Shown here piece by piece: positions 50,080 through 61,604 of a stretch of DNA of 64,000 bases. The notes under the pieces were generated by a model, which made no database searches, was not told the origin of the DNA, and saw only the letters and a program-made list of their open reading frames with translations. Location of the stretch: assembly GCA_964020975.1 (NCBI GenBank), contig OZ026628.1:65642957-65706956 (forward strand), read 5' to 3'. The position numbers and the translations under genes were made by a program. Source of the stretch: Hermodice carunculata. Its lineage: Eukaryota; Annelida; Polychaeta; Eunicida; Amphinomidae. Numbering within the stretch: the first letter of the stretch is position 1; each line of letters opens with the position of its first letter.

Positions 50080-50142
50080 AGACAAATTTGTTCCACAGGT
50101 GACAGTCCAAGGATCTTTTCCTGTTAAATACACACACACACA
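50080..50142 (+). repeat. Rep-F copy 3 with (CA)n tail
   Basis: ACAAATTTGTTCCACAGGT, GTCCAAGGATC and TTAAATACACAC repeat the 23,752-23,830 block, including a (CA)n run at the same end. Confidence 0.65.
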
Positions 50143-50154
50143 AATATATGTTGG

Positions 50155-50192
50155 CTAATAGACCTCAGAGTGGCAGCAAGGAGGTCTATTAG
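50155..50192. repeat. Perfect 12-base inverted repeat
   Basis: CTAATAGACCTC at 50,155-50,166 and its reverse complement at 50,181-50,192, with a 14-base loop. Confidence 0.8.
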
Positions 50193-52034
50193 ATCCACAC
50201 TTTTCTATGATGTAACTGACTTCTGCTATCTTGACCAACACATAAACTTGCCCTGCTGCTGCTGCTGCTGAAATAACAGTTCATATTCCTCATCAGAAAA
50301 GTGACCTGTGCGATACAAATGCTAAGAGTGACACAACTTTCTCCACTATATGTAGGATATATCATTCTGTAGAATCATGGAAGTACAAAGTTTTGGAGTA
50401 GTAACTAGAGAATCTCTTAGGTCACATCTGCTGTTTCTATCTGCAAAGTTTTGAAGACATCGAGGTTTTATAATTGTAATTACCCCTAATTTGCATAATT
50501 TTTAGGACGTGGCTATTGAAATGAGTCTCATGTCATTTGTTGAACGAGTTACAGAGCCGGACCTGGTACCTCAGACAATATACATGCTGAGACGGTTTGG
50601 GTACTCTATCTAATACTGTGAGAGATCACTCACTTGCCCGGTCTGGTATCGCACCGAAATACTGTATGAGGGCTGGGTTCCAGCCAAAAAGTCGCTGGCA
50701 TATACGTAATGAAGCAAAACGTATAGATTCATTTTGTCCCATACCAGACTTGCAACTGAGCTCGTGTAGTACACCATCCCCACCCTAACCTGTATGCTAC
50801 AACCGGTTTAAATTTTGAAATGCTGCAGATAAATAGTGTCGCGAGTTTATTGACGTCACAACGGTAGCCAACCACAGGCTTTTCGGTTTTGTAGCTAGAA
50901 AATTATTTGCAACTGGACCCGTTACTGTAGACTCTCCATGAGTTTTAACAGAATGATGATTTTTTTTTAAACGATATACACAACTGAACTGGCAAGCCAG
51001 TCACCATGACAAGTTTCTTGGTTTTCAGAGTAGTAGTGTCGGAGGAAAAGGAAAGAAATAAAAAGAAAAAGATCATTTGGGAAAAAAAATGTCTGGGTTC
51101 GCACACAAATATAATTGTATGACTTAATCATATTGAAGTACTAGAACTGTTTTATGAACATGATTGAATAAGAGATGTCATAAAAGTACTGAAAGGGTGA
51201 TGATAGACAGATATTCAGACTCACTTAGTAGATCTGTAGACTAATTGTAAAGTTTCTTCTTGCACGCACAGAGGTTGCCATGCATGCAGCCTACTTTAAA
51301 GAGGCAGAGCTGCATACCACCTATGGGGGGGGGGGGGTGGTAAGGGTATTTCTTTTGTGGCACACTTGGGTAATGTTTTTTCCATACCAGGGAACTAGAG
51401 GCCCTCTTTTCCCCGTATTTCTGATCATCATAAATGTTCAGTTTGTTCATTATATTGTAGTATTCTGATTTTCTGTTCTCGTTTATGGCAAAATGATCTC
51501 TCAACTGGTTCCCTAGGACCCCCCCCCCCCCCGCCATCCCCCACCCTCTGCGATACACTCTTTCCAGTAAATATTGGAGTCCCACTTGTTTTTTTTTTAC
51601 TACGAGTCAGGCCACTGTGTAAACAGGTCAACCACTGTTTCAATTGCATGAAGGTCAAATGGTAAATTGTATCATTGGTTGTGTTTTTGTTGAGAGAGCT
51701 AGTGAAAAGCTGCCTAAACCAGGTGGAATCAACACTAAGATTTTCAGGAAAAAAGATAAATATAAGAAAGAAACAAAAGAAAGAAAAAGACGACTGGGGT
51801 GTAAGGTCTTCCCTGTGTTGTTTCCCTTTTCGTGCATATAGTTTCTTGGTGACATTTTAAATTCTTGTTTCATGCCTTACTCTTTCCATCCTTATCTAGA
51901 ACACATTTTATTTAAAAACAAACAACAGAAATTCCATTTTTCTGTTTTGTGGCTTGATTTTCAGAAATTGGGGAGTTGTTGTTGCCAGTTTAGGAATCCG
52001 ATACCTGTTAAGTCTAAAAATCTACATATTGTTT
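50193..52034. other. No recognised gene
   Basis: It contains a (CTG)5 near 50,257, a G12 run near 51,326 and a C14 run near 51,520. Overlapping frames at 51,241-51,873 are not recognisable. Confidence 0.4.
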
Positions 52035-52427
52035 GAGTGGAAACACTCAATCTGTACAAAACCTTGGAAAAAACTGAGCGGGACCACTCACTTGGACCTG
52101 CTGGACAATGCCATCGATGAGCGGGAGCACTCATTTGGTACAAAATATCCAAAATGAGGCCCAGATGACGGTAACCACTCACTTAGATCCACTACATGAA
52201 GGCTTTGGCGAGTAAAAACACTCTGCTAGCTAGCAAAAGAAATGCGAAATGGGGTGCATATGAGGTAAAATACTCATCTAAGCCCAGTGTGGCTGCAGAA
52301 GGATAAAGCTTAGGGTTGCTGGTGAGTGGAAAAACTCAGCTGATTTCGAATGGTGTCAAAAGAATGGGAAGCACTCACTTTAAAGGCCAGAACTGTTTGT
52401 TTTAATCCTATTTTAGCGAAACTACTC
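52035..52427 (+). repeat. Array of nine near-palindromic 14-base motifs
   Basis: Nine motifs of the form GAGxGGxAxCACTC start at 52,035, 52,076, 52,119, 52,167, 52,210, 52,262, 52,324, 52,363 and 52,414, i.e. every 39-62 bases. The first (GAGTGGAAACACTC) is a perfect 5-base stem with a GAAA loop; the others lose one or two pairs. ACTCAxTT often follows the motif. The spacers are mostly unlike each other, with weak recurring AATGC and GGACC words. It could be a decayed minisatellite. It has no coding periodicity (the spacing is not a multiple of three). Confidence 0.7.
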
Positions 52428-53905
52428 ATACTTTTCACGATGCCATGAATAATTGAGGAAATGAATAAAGTGTTATTTTAAAAGATTGTTTCTTTAATGT
52501 TGAACATATGACTGGTACCCTCTCATACAAATACAAGGTTCGTATTTTGAGCCCTGGATTTTGAGTTTTAGAAGCGTTCGTGGTAACCATGTCATCAGTT
52601 GGTGGGTCTGGACTATGGGGTCCCGTTGAGGCAAACCTTGGAAACATCCATTCCAGTAGATTGCAAGTTCCGTGAAGTTGAAAAAAAAAAGAAAATAGAT
52701 GCTCTGAGATGCATTTTCCTGGCTGTTGAGACTGTATTTTAATAAGATAATTTGATATCTCTGAGACACAAAATTCACTACATTTGGCCTCCATGTTGCT
52801 GGGAGGGTTGGATCAGCTTACAGACTTCGCTTCATGGCATATTGTATACATAATGATAATAGTTCTTACCTTTTTGTCCATCCATAGTTTCTTGGGACCC
52901 TATCTGTTCACGTTTTGGCTTCTTTATAAGAAAACGATCCATATTTATTGCAAATACTAATTATATTAAACCCAACATTAAAGCAAGCAAACGTGTCACT
53001 GTGTGGATTAGATCATTACGTGTCAAAGTTAGGTCATGAGTAAGCCTGGTGCCCGCAGGGAGTATCTGGGCCGAATGACACTCACTGTCCCTTGAATTTA
53101 AAACTTAGCCAAGCCCAAGACACTGGCCGGTAAGTCAAGTGCTGTACCCATCTCCACAAGTAGTTTAACATGCAGCTGCTTCTCTGGGCTACCTCTGCAG
53201 CACTTTCAAAGTGGTAATATTGAAACATGCTGTATGCTAGCTGCTGGTTTGTACGATTTCCTGATCTCAGTTTGTAACTAAAACTGAACATGTAAGCCTA
53301 TGTACTTCTTTCTGGTCTTGTTAATCAGATCCACGCCGTTTATCTTCTCTGTCTCCCTTTCCTTTCCGTTCCCTTTTTTTTTTTTTTTTTTGTGGATCTA
53401 AAAAAAGGCGGGGGGTGGGGGTGGGTGTCCAGGACCCCTCTGACTCTCTTCTAAATTTGCTCCTGTATACTTTTTGATCGCCAAAAAATGCTTACATAAT
53501 TGCCTTTGTCTCCTGGTGATCAAAATACGCTTTTCAGCAAAATTGCCCCGAATTGCGTAAAATTCATCATGCTGTTTCCATTCAAAAACTGTTAAAAAGC
53601 CCTCGTCAGAAGGTGAGAACACATGAAAGCCCTTTCTTTACTGCGCAAAGTCTGTGGTGTACGAAAGTGCCATCAAAAACGTTGCAAAAGGCATGTATCT
53701 AACCTCTGTCAAATACAACTCCACAAGACCATCATTCCGATAGTTTCCATTCAAAACTACAGTCCACTTGGGCTCCAATTGGCTCCCGCATTAAGGTCTG
53801 TGTACAGCTTACCATGTGTGAAACGTAATGCGATAATCTCTTCCCCCTTCATAACTTTTCTTTCACCCATACCCCGCAATGAAAAAATAAATCAAATGAT
53901 GATCT
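52428..53905. other. No recognised gene
   Basis: A minus frame at 52,435-52,794 (119 codons, beginning MEAKCSEFCVSEISNYLI) and a plus frame from 53,623 have ordinary composition but no known domain. A T18 run is near 53,375 and a G-rich run near 53,410. Confidence 0.4.
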
Positions 53906-54012
53906 GTTTTTTTTTTTGGTTTTGTTTTGTTTTTGTTTGTTTTGTTTTTTGTTTTGTTTTTTGTTTTTCGCAAAAAAACTATTTAACACCCAAGACATAT
54001 CTCATATTCCTA

Positions 54013-54095
<83 letters not shown>

Positions 54096-54104
54096 TTTTT
54101 CTTT
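53906..54104. repeat. (GTTTT)n then (CTTT)n microsatellites
   Basis: A T/G-rich block (about 53,906-53,968), then from about 54,012 more than twenty CTTT units. The CTTT tract is the reverse-strand counterpart of the (GAAA)n block of Rep-D. Confidence 0.97.
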
Positions 54105-54106
54105 AT

Positions 54107-54200
54107 TATTGGTCCGTCACTTTTCTCTGACACAATCATGCATAGAGACTCCAAACTTGCCATGATTGTTCTTCCATACAAGGAGTATGACCTTTTGTTG
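54107..54200 (-). repeat. Rep-D fragment, reverse orientation
   Basis: Minus strand matches 59,655-59,745: TGTATGGAAGAACAATCAT, CAAGTTTGGAGT, then a CGGAC word and (AAAG)n. It stands head-to-head with the next copy. Confidence 0.7.
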
Positions 54201-54204
54201 CAGA

Positions 54205-54890
<686 letters not shown>

Positions 54891-55139
54891 GACTTGGTCC
54901 ACACACTGTCTGTTAACACTTTGAAAGTTCCATTAAGAATATTATGGACTTGAAGGTCTGAAATTCACGGCTGGTCTTTTTAATCCTTGGCAAATCCCAA
55001 GTTTTCCTATGGCATTAGTTTTGAAATGGACTCCATTTTATCATTTTTACTCGTTATGCCCCTTTCCTAATGGAGGAAGGGCATACAGAAATCGCTTTTT
55101 TCATCCATCTGTGTGTCTGAGCGTCCCCGTCCGTCTGTC

Positions 55140-55930
55140 CGCAATTGTGGCTGGACTATAATTCACTTATACCTCAAGTTAAAATAATGAAACTTTAAAC
55201 ATAGGTGAAGCTTGACATAAGGGTGCATCATGTACCATAATAGGTCACTAGGCGTAAGGGTGTGTCATGAACCAAAAGTTAGTCAATAGATCACGTGTCT
55301 GGATCACGGTGACATATCGTTGTTTAATCGTGCCAGTTATAATTCTTGTATTATATAACTTAGTTTCACAAAACTTCAAAAACACATACTCACAAGTATC
55401 TTGACAAAAAAGTGTGTCAACAAATTAGGTCACTAGGTCAAGCATCAGGGTATCCACTATTTGTGTAAGGGTTACAATTGGCTTGTCCCTCAACTTATAA
55501 TAATGAAACTTAACACACAGTGCATCTAGATATAAGAGTGTGTGATGCACCAAAAGTAGGTGGTTTGGTCAAGTATCTGGATCACAGTGACATATTCTTG
55601 CAAAATCATATCAGGGCTATAAATCCTTTACTTTTTAACTTGGTTTCATCAAACTTCACACATACACGTATCTTGACCTGAAAGTGTGTCATAAGACAAA
55701 TGTAGGTCAGTAGGCCAAGTACCCGGTTGAAAGCGATACGTTATGTAAAACTACACTACACTTCATGCCCATGTTATAATTCAGTTGTCCTTTGACTGAT
55801 AATATGAAACCTTAACACACATGTGCATCTAGACACAAGAGTGAGTCATCCATAAAAGTAACTCAGTATGTCATGTATCTGCGTCATAGTGACAGCTTAT
55901 TTTATTGCCTACAGTCATTCTTAAATGAGA
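55140..55930 (-). repeat. Rep-E array, reverse copy
   Basis: Several ~150-200 base units carry AATATGAAACTT or GTTTCATCAAACTTCAC, AGTGTGTCAT, TAGGTCACTAGG and ATCACAGTGACATA words, the reverse complements of the CTGTGACC, GACCTAG and ACACACTC words at 18,480-19,215. A TGTCTGTCCG-type word just upstream (about 55,115-55,140) also occurs near 23,520. Confidence 0.6.
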
Positions 55931-58900
55931 CCTTTTAATTAGCAAGGTTATAAATGAGGCAAGGGCGGCATGGATCTTACAGTCTCTGATTGCCTTTTAA
56001 TTATATTTACATATGATGTTCTGCTGCTTTGCGCTTAACCTATTCACTAAAGTTAATGATACTAAGCAAAATAATCAACTAAAGATTTAAATGATGGATT
56101 CGTGAAATTGAGACTCGGACTTCAAAAAAAAAAAAAAAAAACAACAACAAACAAACAAACGAACAAAAACAAAAAAAAAAAAAAAAAACAAAAAAAAACC
56201 CAAAAAAAACCTTTAAACTTAAGACCTAGCCTTTGGTTGTAAGATCAAATATTAAGAAAGAAATAAAAGATATTGCAGCAGTTTAACCTGCACCCGATCC
56301 CCATCAGTTATATTGCACAGACTGGACTATGAATCACATCCTTCATCTCCACGGATATGTGCTGTATTGCATATTGGTACATTTTAATCATAAACTTTAC
56401 ATTTCATACACAAGAATATGGAATTTAAAAAAAATAAAATAAATAAATGAATTAAAAAAAAAAACATACATTCTGTGGGGCCGCTAATGACGTGCAACTT
56501 GAATTCATTTCATGACAAGGGTTCGCAGTGGTGTAAACATAATTTCTCAGGAAAAGCATAGATTCAGTTGCTGTTTGCTAACTCGGCAGCCAAAACTCAC
56601 TTATGAATAAAAACTAAGGATAAAAAAGCGAGGATTACGAAATGGTGTACTGTTTTGTGCATGAGGAGGTTTTAATTGAATGTATCTAGTATTTCGTGAC
56701 TGCACATGTTCATATTTATCATCTAATAAAGAAATGGTACAATGGATTAGAATGAAGTTTGCCGTTTAAATTTTGACGAGCAACCAGCTTTATTTTCTGT
56801 GAACCTGCAATATTAACAAGTCAACTTGGAAAATCAACACTATCAGTAGGACTTTCACTAGATTTTGCGTTAAATGAGAGTATCCGAGGTAAAATGTTTC
56901 TCATATTCAGGATCATGTAAGGATGAATGTTATAACGCATCAAATAAAGATTTTACTGGGAGTGTTTTTAATGTGGAAAACTGACCTACAGTCTGTCTTA
57001 ACTCGTAAAGAGACCCATGACCCTAGATATCCCAAATTGTACACCAATTTCAATATACATTTTATGTTTTTCCACATGACCATACAAACTTCCACATAGG
57101 AATTTTCTTCCTAATGACCACTTGAAATACTTGTTATTTAACGAAACTTTATTTTTCTGAAGAACTTATTGTCCAATGATGAACCACTAGCCTCACAGGA
57201 GTTGATGTTAGTTTATGATTTACTACCGTTAGGTTTATTTTGAAGCATGCTTAGAATTAAAGTTTTTATAATTTAAGTCAAAATTTCTCGTATTTGAGTA
57301 TTTTTAGTAGTTGTTATGAAGGGATTTTTTGGGTCCAACAAAAAGTCATAAGTATAGGGGTTGGTCAAAGCCAATAGCAGGAGCAACTCACATTGAAGTT
57401 ATTGCGAATGGCAAAAAGGGTTCATTTTAGAGGCCACACTAGATCAGACACACTGTAAATGTAAACAGAAGTGTGATTATGAAACGTTGCTTGCAATAGG
57501 GTAGTGGTCCTTTAATGGGTGACTTTAAATGAATATTATACTGTATTATTATTATGTACATTTATATACATTCTAATTAACAGTCCTTGAGAAACAAATG
57601 TATACATGATATATTATTTTGGTTTGAATTTTGCACCCGTTCTAAATTCATACAGAGTAAGTCACCAAAACTAGAAAATATTTGAAAACTCACAAAATTA
57701 TTTAAAAGCGGAGCTCATTTACTGTAGAAACAATAGTTTAACTTCTCAGTGTTACATATTTATTGTTTATCATTTGGCACCATTCAAGCTAAGAGATATT
57801 AGGGTTGCATGTAGCATAGGCAATGTATCCCTTTGTCACGCTGGTAATTTCATTTTACCTGCATGGGCATCAAAACAAGTTACCAATTGGATGCCTTTCA
57901 AGATGAATTACACAAACCAAGCTTTTAATGATAGGCTTCTTTATGTATACAAGGCCACATCCGTTTTTTAATTACAAAAATTCTGATTTTTTTTTTTGGT
58001 CAAAACAAGCACATAGACCTATAGGTAAGTCATTTAACATCTCGTTAATTTACGCTTTTCTCAATTATAATCAGCTCTTAGCTGTTTTTTTCCTAATACA
58101 CAAGCCTCAGAATACAAGGTTTATAAATTTATCCAAATTACATAACTTGACAGAGCCTAACCAGACGAACATTCTTCTGAATCTACATTATCTCTGACTT
58201 TTTAGGCTCGCTACTATTCTCCAATTTTGGTCATCTGGCCCGTAAACCACAAAAAAGGTATATCACATAGTTCCAGCAGGGGGATGCCAGACAGGCATTT
58301 CCCTGGTTACAGCTGGTAGCAGCGGAATGCCTTGGTGGGGATTTCAATGTTGATGGTATAAGTGTTGGTTGTAATTCAATGCTCAATGCAAAAGGTCAAT
58401 TTATTTTTTTGATAATTTAACAAATGCATTTTAATTTAATGAAATATATTAAAACCTTTATACCCCCGTCACATAAAAAAACAACTGATTCCATACTTCA
58501 GTTTCCTTTCTCTACCCTCCTTGGTCACAGAATGTCAGAATGGTAGCAATAAATAATAATTCTCATTTGTCCAAATGATGATTGAAATCTAAGAAATAAT
58601 TTTCTCAGTGTAAGCATTACATGTGGTTTAATTACCAGCAGTCAACAGCGCATGAAAGATAACAGAATAAAAAAACATGTTTGCATATATACAGTCACAG
58701 AATCTAAAATATGTGCTCTTGGTAATGTATATGAACGGCCGGCTAGACAGTATCACGCAAAGATTGTCATCACTGGCTTAAAATGTTGATAATTTATTGT
58801 TTCTGGCTCAAGATTGAGGGGTTAATGTGGAAATTGGTGGTATAAATATTTTGATATTGTCAACAACAAAAAATAGAAAGAAAGAAAATGTAGCTTTATC

Positions 58901-59092
58901 TACAACACAAAAATTTGACCAGGCGGACATAAACACTTGAAATTGACAGGTAGACAAGCAGAGAATATTCTAATATTTCATATGTATGGTGAGATATTTT
59001 AAGAAATATGCAGTCCTGTATGCATGTGCTCAAACTATGGGCAAGTTGGCTGAGGGTGACGGAGTGCAGTTCATGTTCATACCATACCAAAT
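55931..59092. other. No recognised gene; A-rich tract at 56,123-56,213
   Basis: AT-rich with A-rich runs (56,123-56,213 and about 56,428-56,465). Frames at 57,774-58,197 are not recognisable. An imperfect palindrome AATGCC...GGCATT lies near 58,280-58,340. Confidence 0.45.
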
Positions 59093-59130
59093 ATATATAT
59101 ATATATATGAAAGATGATTTGCTGCTGCTG

Positions 59131-59226
<96 letters not shown>

Positions 59227-59245
59227 GATGATTTGCTACATAGCA
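59093..59245. repeat. (TA)n tract inside a duplicated ATGAAAGATGATTTGCT flank
   Basis: ATATATGAAAGATGATTTGC occurs once near 59,101-59,125, then (CTG)n and about 80 bases of TA, then again near 59,217-59,237. This is a duplicated unit that carries the (TA)n. Confidence 0.9.
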
Positions 59246-59885
59246 AATCAGTGTGTGTGTCTTCAAAGTGTATTGGTACAACTATTCCATAACACAGAAG
59301 TAGAAGTTGGAATGATATTTCTATCTATTATAGCTTTGAAGTTATGCAGATTCATTACACGTGCAATGGTAAACAACCCTTTAGTAGAAGTTGCAAAGAC
59401 ATCTCTACATATTACAAAGTTGAAGAGATTCAAGATTTAAAATTTAGAAAAATGCTAATTAGCATAATTTAAATTGATACAACATTTCATTTCAATTAAT
59501 TAGATGCGCACTGGTTAATGAACCCCTAGTAGAAGTTGAAAGACATCTCTATTTATTATACTTTTAAAGATATTCAAGATTTAAAATTTGAAATGCCCCT
59601 AATTTGCATACTTTTAAACATCTTCATTCCTGTGTATGAAACGGCCAAAATCCTTGTATGGAAGAACAATCATAGCAAGTTTGGAGTTTCTATGTATAAT
59701 AGTGTCCGAGAAAAGTGTCGGACAAATTGGCTGGTAAAGAAAGAAAGAAAGAAAGTCAGAGAAAGAAGGAAAGAAAAAAAGAAAGAATGAAAAGAGAGAA
59801 AGAAAGAAAAAAAAGAGAAAGAAAAGAAGAAAGAGAGAAATGAAGAACCAGAAAAGAAGATTTGCTTGTAAGCAAATTTGTTTAT
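59225..59885 (+). repeat. Rep-D copy
   Basis: It starts with a hairpin (GATTTGCTACATAGCAAATC) and includes a repeated AGTAGAAGTTG, AGACATCTCTA, ATTCAAGATTTAAAATTT block (twice, about 59,385-59,450 and 59,530-59,600), then CTAATTTGCAT, TGTATGGAAGAAC, AAGTTTGGAGTTTC, TCGGACAAATT and a (GAAA)n block, ending at the next hairpin near 59,858-59,880. Confidence 0.7.
59738..59840. repeat. (GAAA)n block of Rep-D
   Basis: Interrupted GAAA and GAGAAA units. Confidence 0.95.
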
Positions 59886-60765
59886 GGATTCAAAAGTTGT
59901 AAATATTAAATACTACAACTTCTGTCCTTTGGTACTTCACATTCCAATAAACTTATGGCAGCATGAATTTTTCAAAGTCCAAATGACCTTGACTTTTGAC
60001 CTTTAACCTTCCCAGGTCACATGTCAATTACAAAAATGTACAGTGTTTAATACCCACAATTTAAGTCCAACTTGATTTCAATTCGATGGAAATTGGCCAA
60101 GTTATGGCTAGGTGAAACTTCCAAAGGTCCAGAAGACATTGACGTTGATTTTTTAGTGGTCACATGTAATTTCCAAAATATGCAGTTTTGCAATATCTAC
60201 AATTTGAGCCCAAAATGATCAAAGTTGGATAAAAATTGACCAACTAGTGGCTAGAAGAAAGCCACCATCGAAAGTGGCCTTTGACCTAAAAATCACCTTT
60301 GACCTTGAGATGACCTCTACCAGAAGTGAACCTTGACCTTTCAAATGAAATTTTGTCTTAAAAATGACCTTTTACCTTGACATGACCTTTGACCTTGACA
60401 TGACTTTTGACCTCGACATGACCTTCACAGATTTTAGATGACCTTTGCCTTGCTATGATCGAAATCCTATACACTTGGACCAAAACTATAGTATATAAGA
60501 TATTGAAGATTTAAAATTTGAATTAGCCCTCATTTTCACAATGTTAAAATGCATGACCTGTCATTATAAAAAGGCAAGACCTTGTCTATAGAAGTATATT
60601 GTGCCAAGTTTGGAGTTTCTACGTGTGTTACCTTTCTTAAATAAATGTCGGACAAATTCGTCGGTAAGGAAATAAAGAAGAAAGTAAGAGAGAAAGAAAG
60701 AATTCCTGGAAGAACAGTATGTCTCTGTTGGTACACAGACATAAAAAAGAGAAAGAGAAAAAGAA
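59886..60765 (+). repeat. Rep-D copy with TGACCTTTGACC arrays
   Basis: It follows the hairpin TTTGCTTGTAAGCAAA. It contains two ~135-base units (CCAAATGACCTTGAC ... GTGTTTAA ... TTTAAGTCCAAC), then a 150-base array of TGACC words with a perfect TGACCTTTGACCT at 60,383-60,395, then GATATTGAAGATTTAAAATT, AGTTTGGAGTTTCTAC, TGTCGGACAAATTCG, (GAAA)n, and AATTCCTGGAAGAACA with GTTGGTACACAGACATAA. Confidence 0.75.
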
Positions 60766-60983
60766 AACAAAGAAGGAAAGGAAGAAATAAAGAAATAAAT
60801 GAAAAGACGAAAGAAAGAACAAAAGAAATGAAAGGAAGAAAGAAAGAGAGAGAGAAAAAAAGAAAAGAAAGAAGGAAAGAAAGAAAGAAAATGAAAGGAA
60901 GAAAGAAAGAAAGAAACGAAAGGAAGAAAGAAAGAAACAAAGAAAGAAAGAAAGAAAGAAAGAGAGAAAGAAAGAAAGAATGT
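60667..60983. repeat. (GAAA)n-rich block
   Basis: Interrupted GAAA units over some 300 bases, split by the short conserved Rep-D end near 60,700-60,745. The 137-170 codon minus frames here are artefacts of this composition. Confidence 0.95.
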
Positions 60984-61116
60984 AAAGAACAACAGAAAAG
61001 TGTGTGTTGACACACACACACACACACTTTAACAAAACAAAAAGACACATTTCAAGGGCCTGTTTTTCAAAAAGCTTTCTCCTTCATTACAGTATAATAT
61101 ATAACGTGGATCTGGC
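60984..61116. other. No recognised feature; short (CA)n at 61,010-61,027
   Basis: A short CA run, otherwise nothing. Confidence 0.5.
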
Positions 61117-61250
61117 ATCATGGCGTAGCAGTGTGGTCGAGTGGCAGTGTTGCGTTTTGATATGACCATGGGTTACAGATAAACTTAAAAAAGATCACAT
61201 GTACTTGACACGCAACTGACCAAGAGTTATGACATTATCAAGCTCCCATA
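61117..61250 (+). repeat. Possible tRNA-derived SINE fragment
   Basis: TGGCGTAGCAG fits the internal promoter A box, and GGTTACAGATA, some 40 bases on, is a degenerate B box. The middle (GTGGCAGTGTTGCGTT, TGATATG) is shared with the minus strand of 63,311-63,370. No clear tail or target duplication. Confidence 0.3.
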
Positions 61251-61604
61251 AAAAAGTCACTGGTGTCTGAAATTTCGTATGATAAACACATACATAAATG
61301 CCCTCCCCCTCCCCCACCGAGCTGGAATGTAATGAATTCAGAGGCCACTTTTAGATTGGTTAGGGTGATAAGGATCAGTATACTGCACATAATGGGTGGC
61401 CTAATGGGCTACCGAACTAGCGATGGGGTCCCCAGCAGAATATACCGAGTCAGTGATCCTGGCTGTTTCATCAGAGGATTATTGTAAAACTACTCATCTA
61501 TCTACCCCATTCCCCTGTCATCCCATTATACTTCCATGCCCAGCCTGGCCTGACAAGGCACTTGTTATAAACTTGAAAGGGAAACTAGAAAAGGAGATAT
61601 GCCC
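61251..61604. other. No recognised feature
   Basis: Single-copy-looking stretch with an unrecognised 74-codon frame. Confidence 0.45.

Noticed and set aside
50257-50272. (CTG)5 as a meaningful trinucleotide expansion
   Set aside because: Too short to distinguish from chance in this repeat-rich window.
52035-52427. CRISPR array
   Set aside because: Motif is only 14 bases, inexact, with irregular spacing, and the context is a eukaryotic genome with no cas genes.
53623-54165. 180-codon plus frame
   Set aside because: More than half is (CTTT)n and (GTTTT)n translation. The front part has no known domain and no start context.
60536-61048. Overlapping 137-170 codon frames rich in Phe/Ser/Leu
   Set aside because: They arise from a (GAAA)n tract and the Rep-D end; three frames are open at once.
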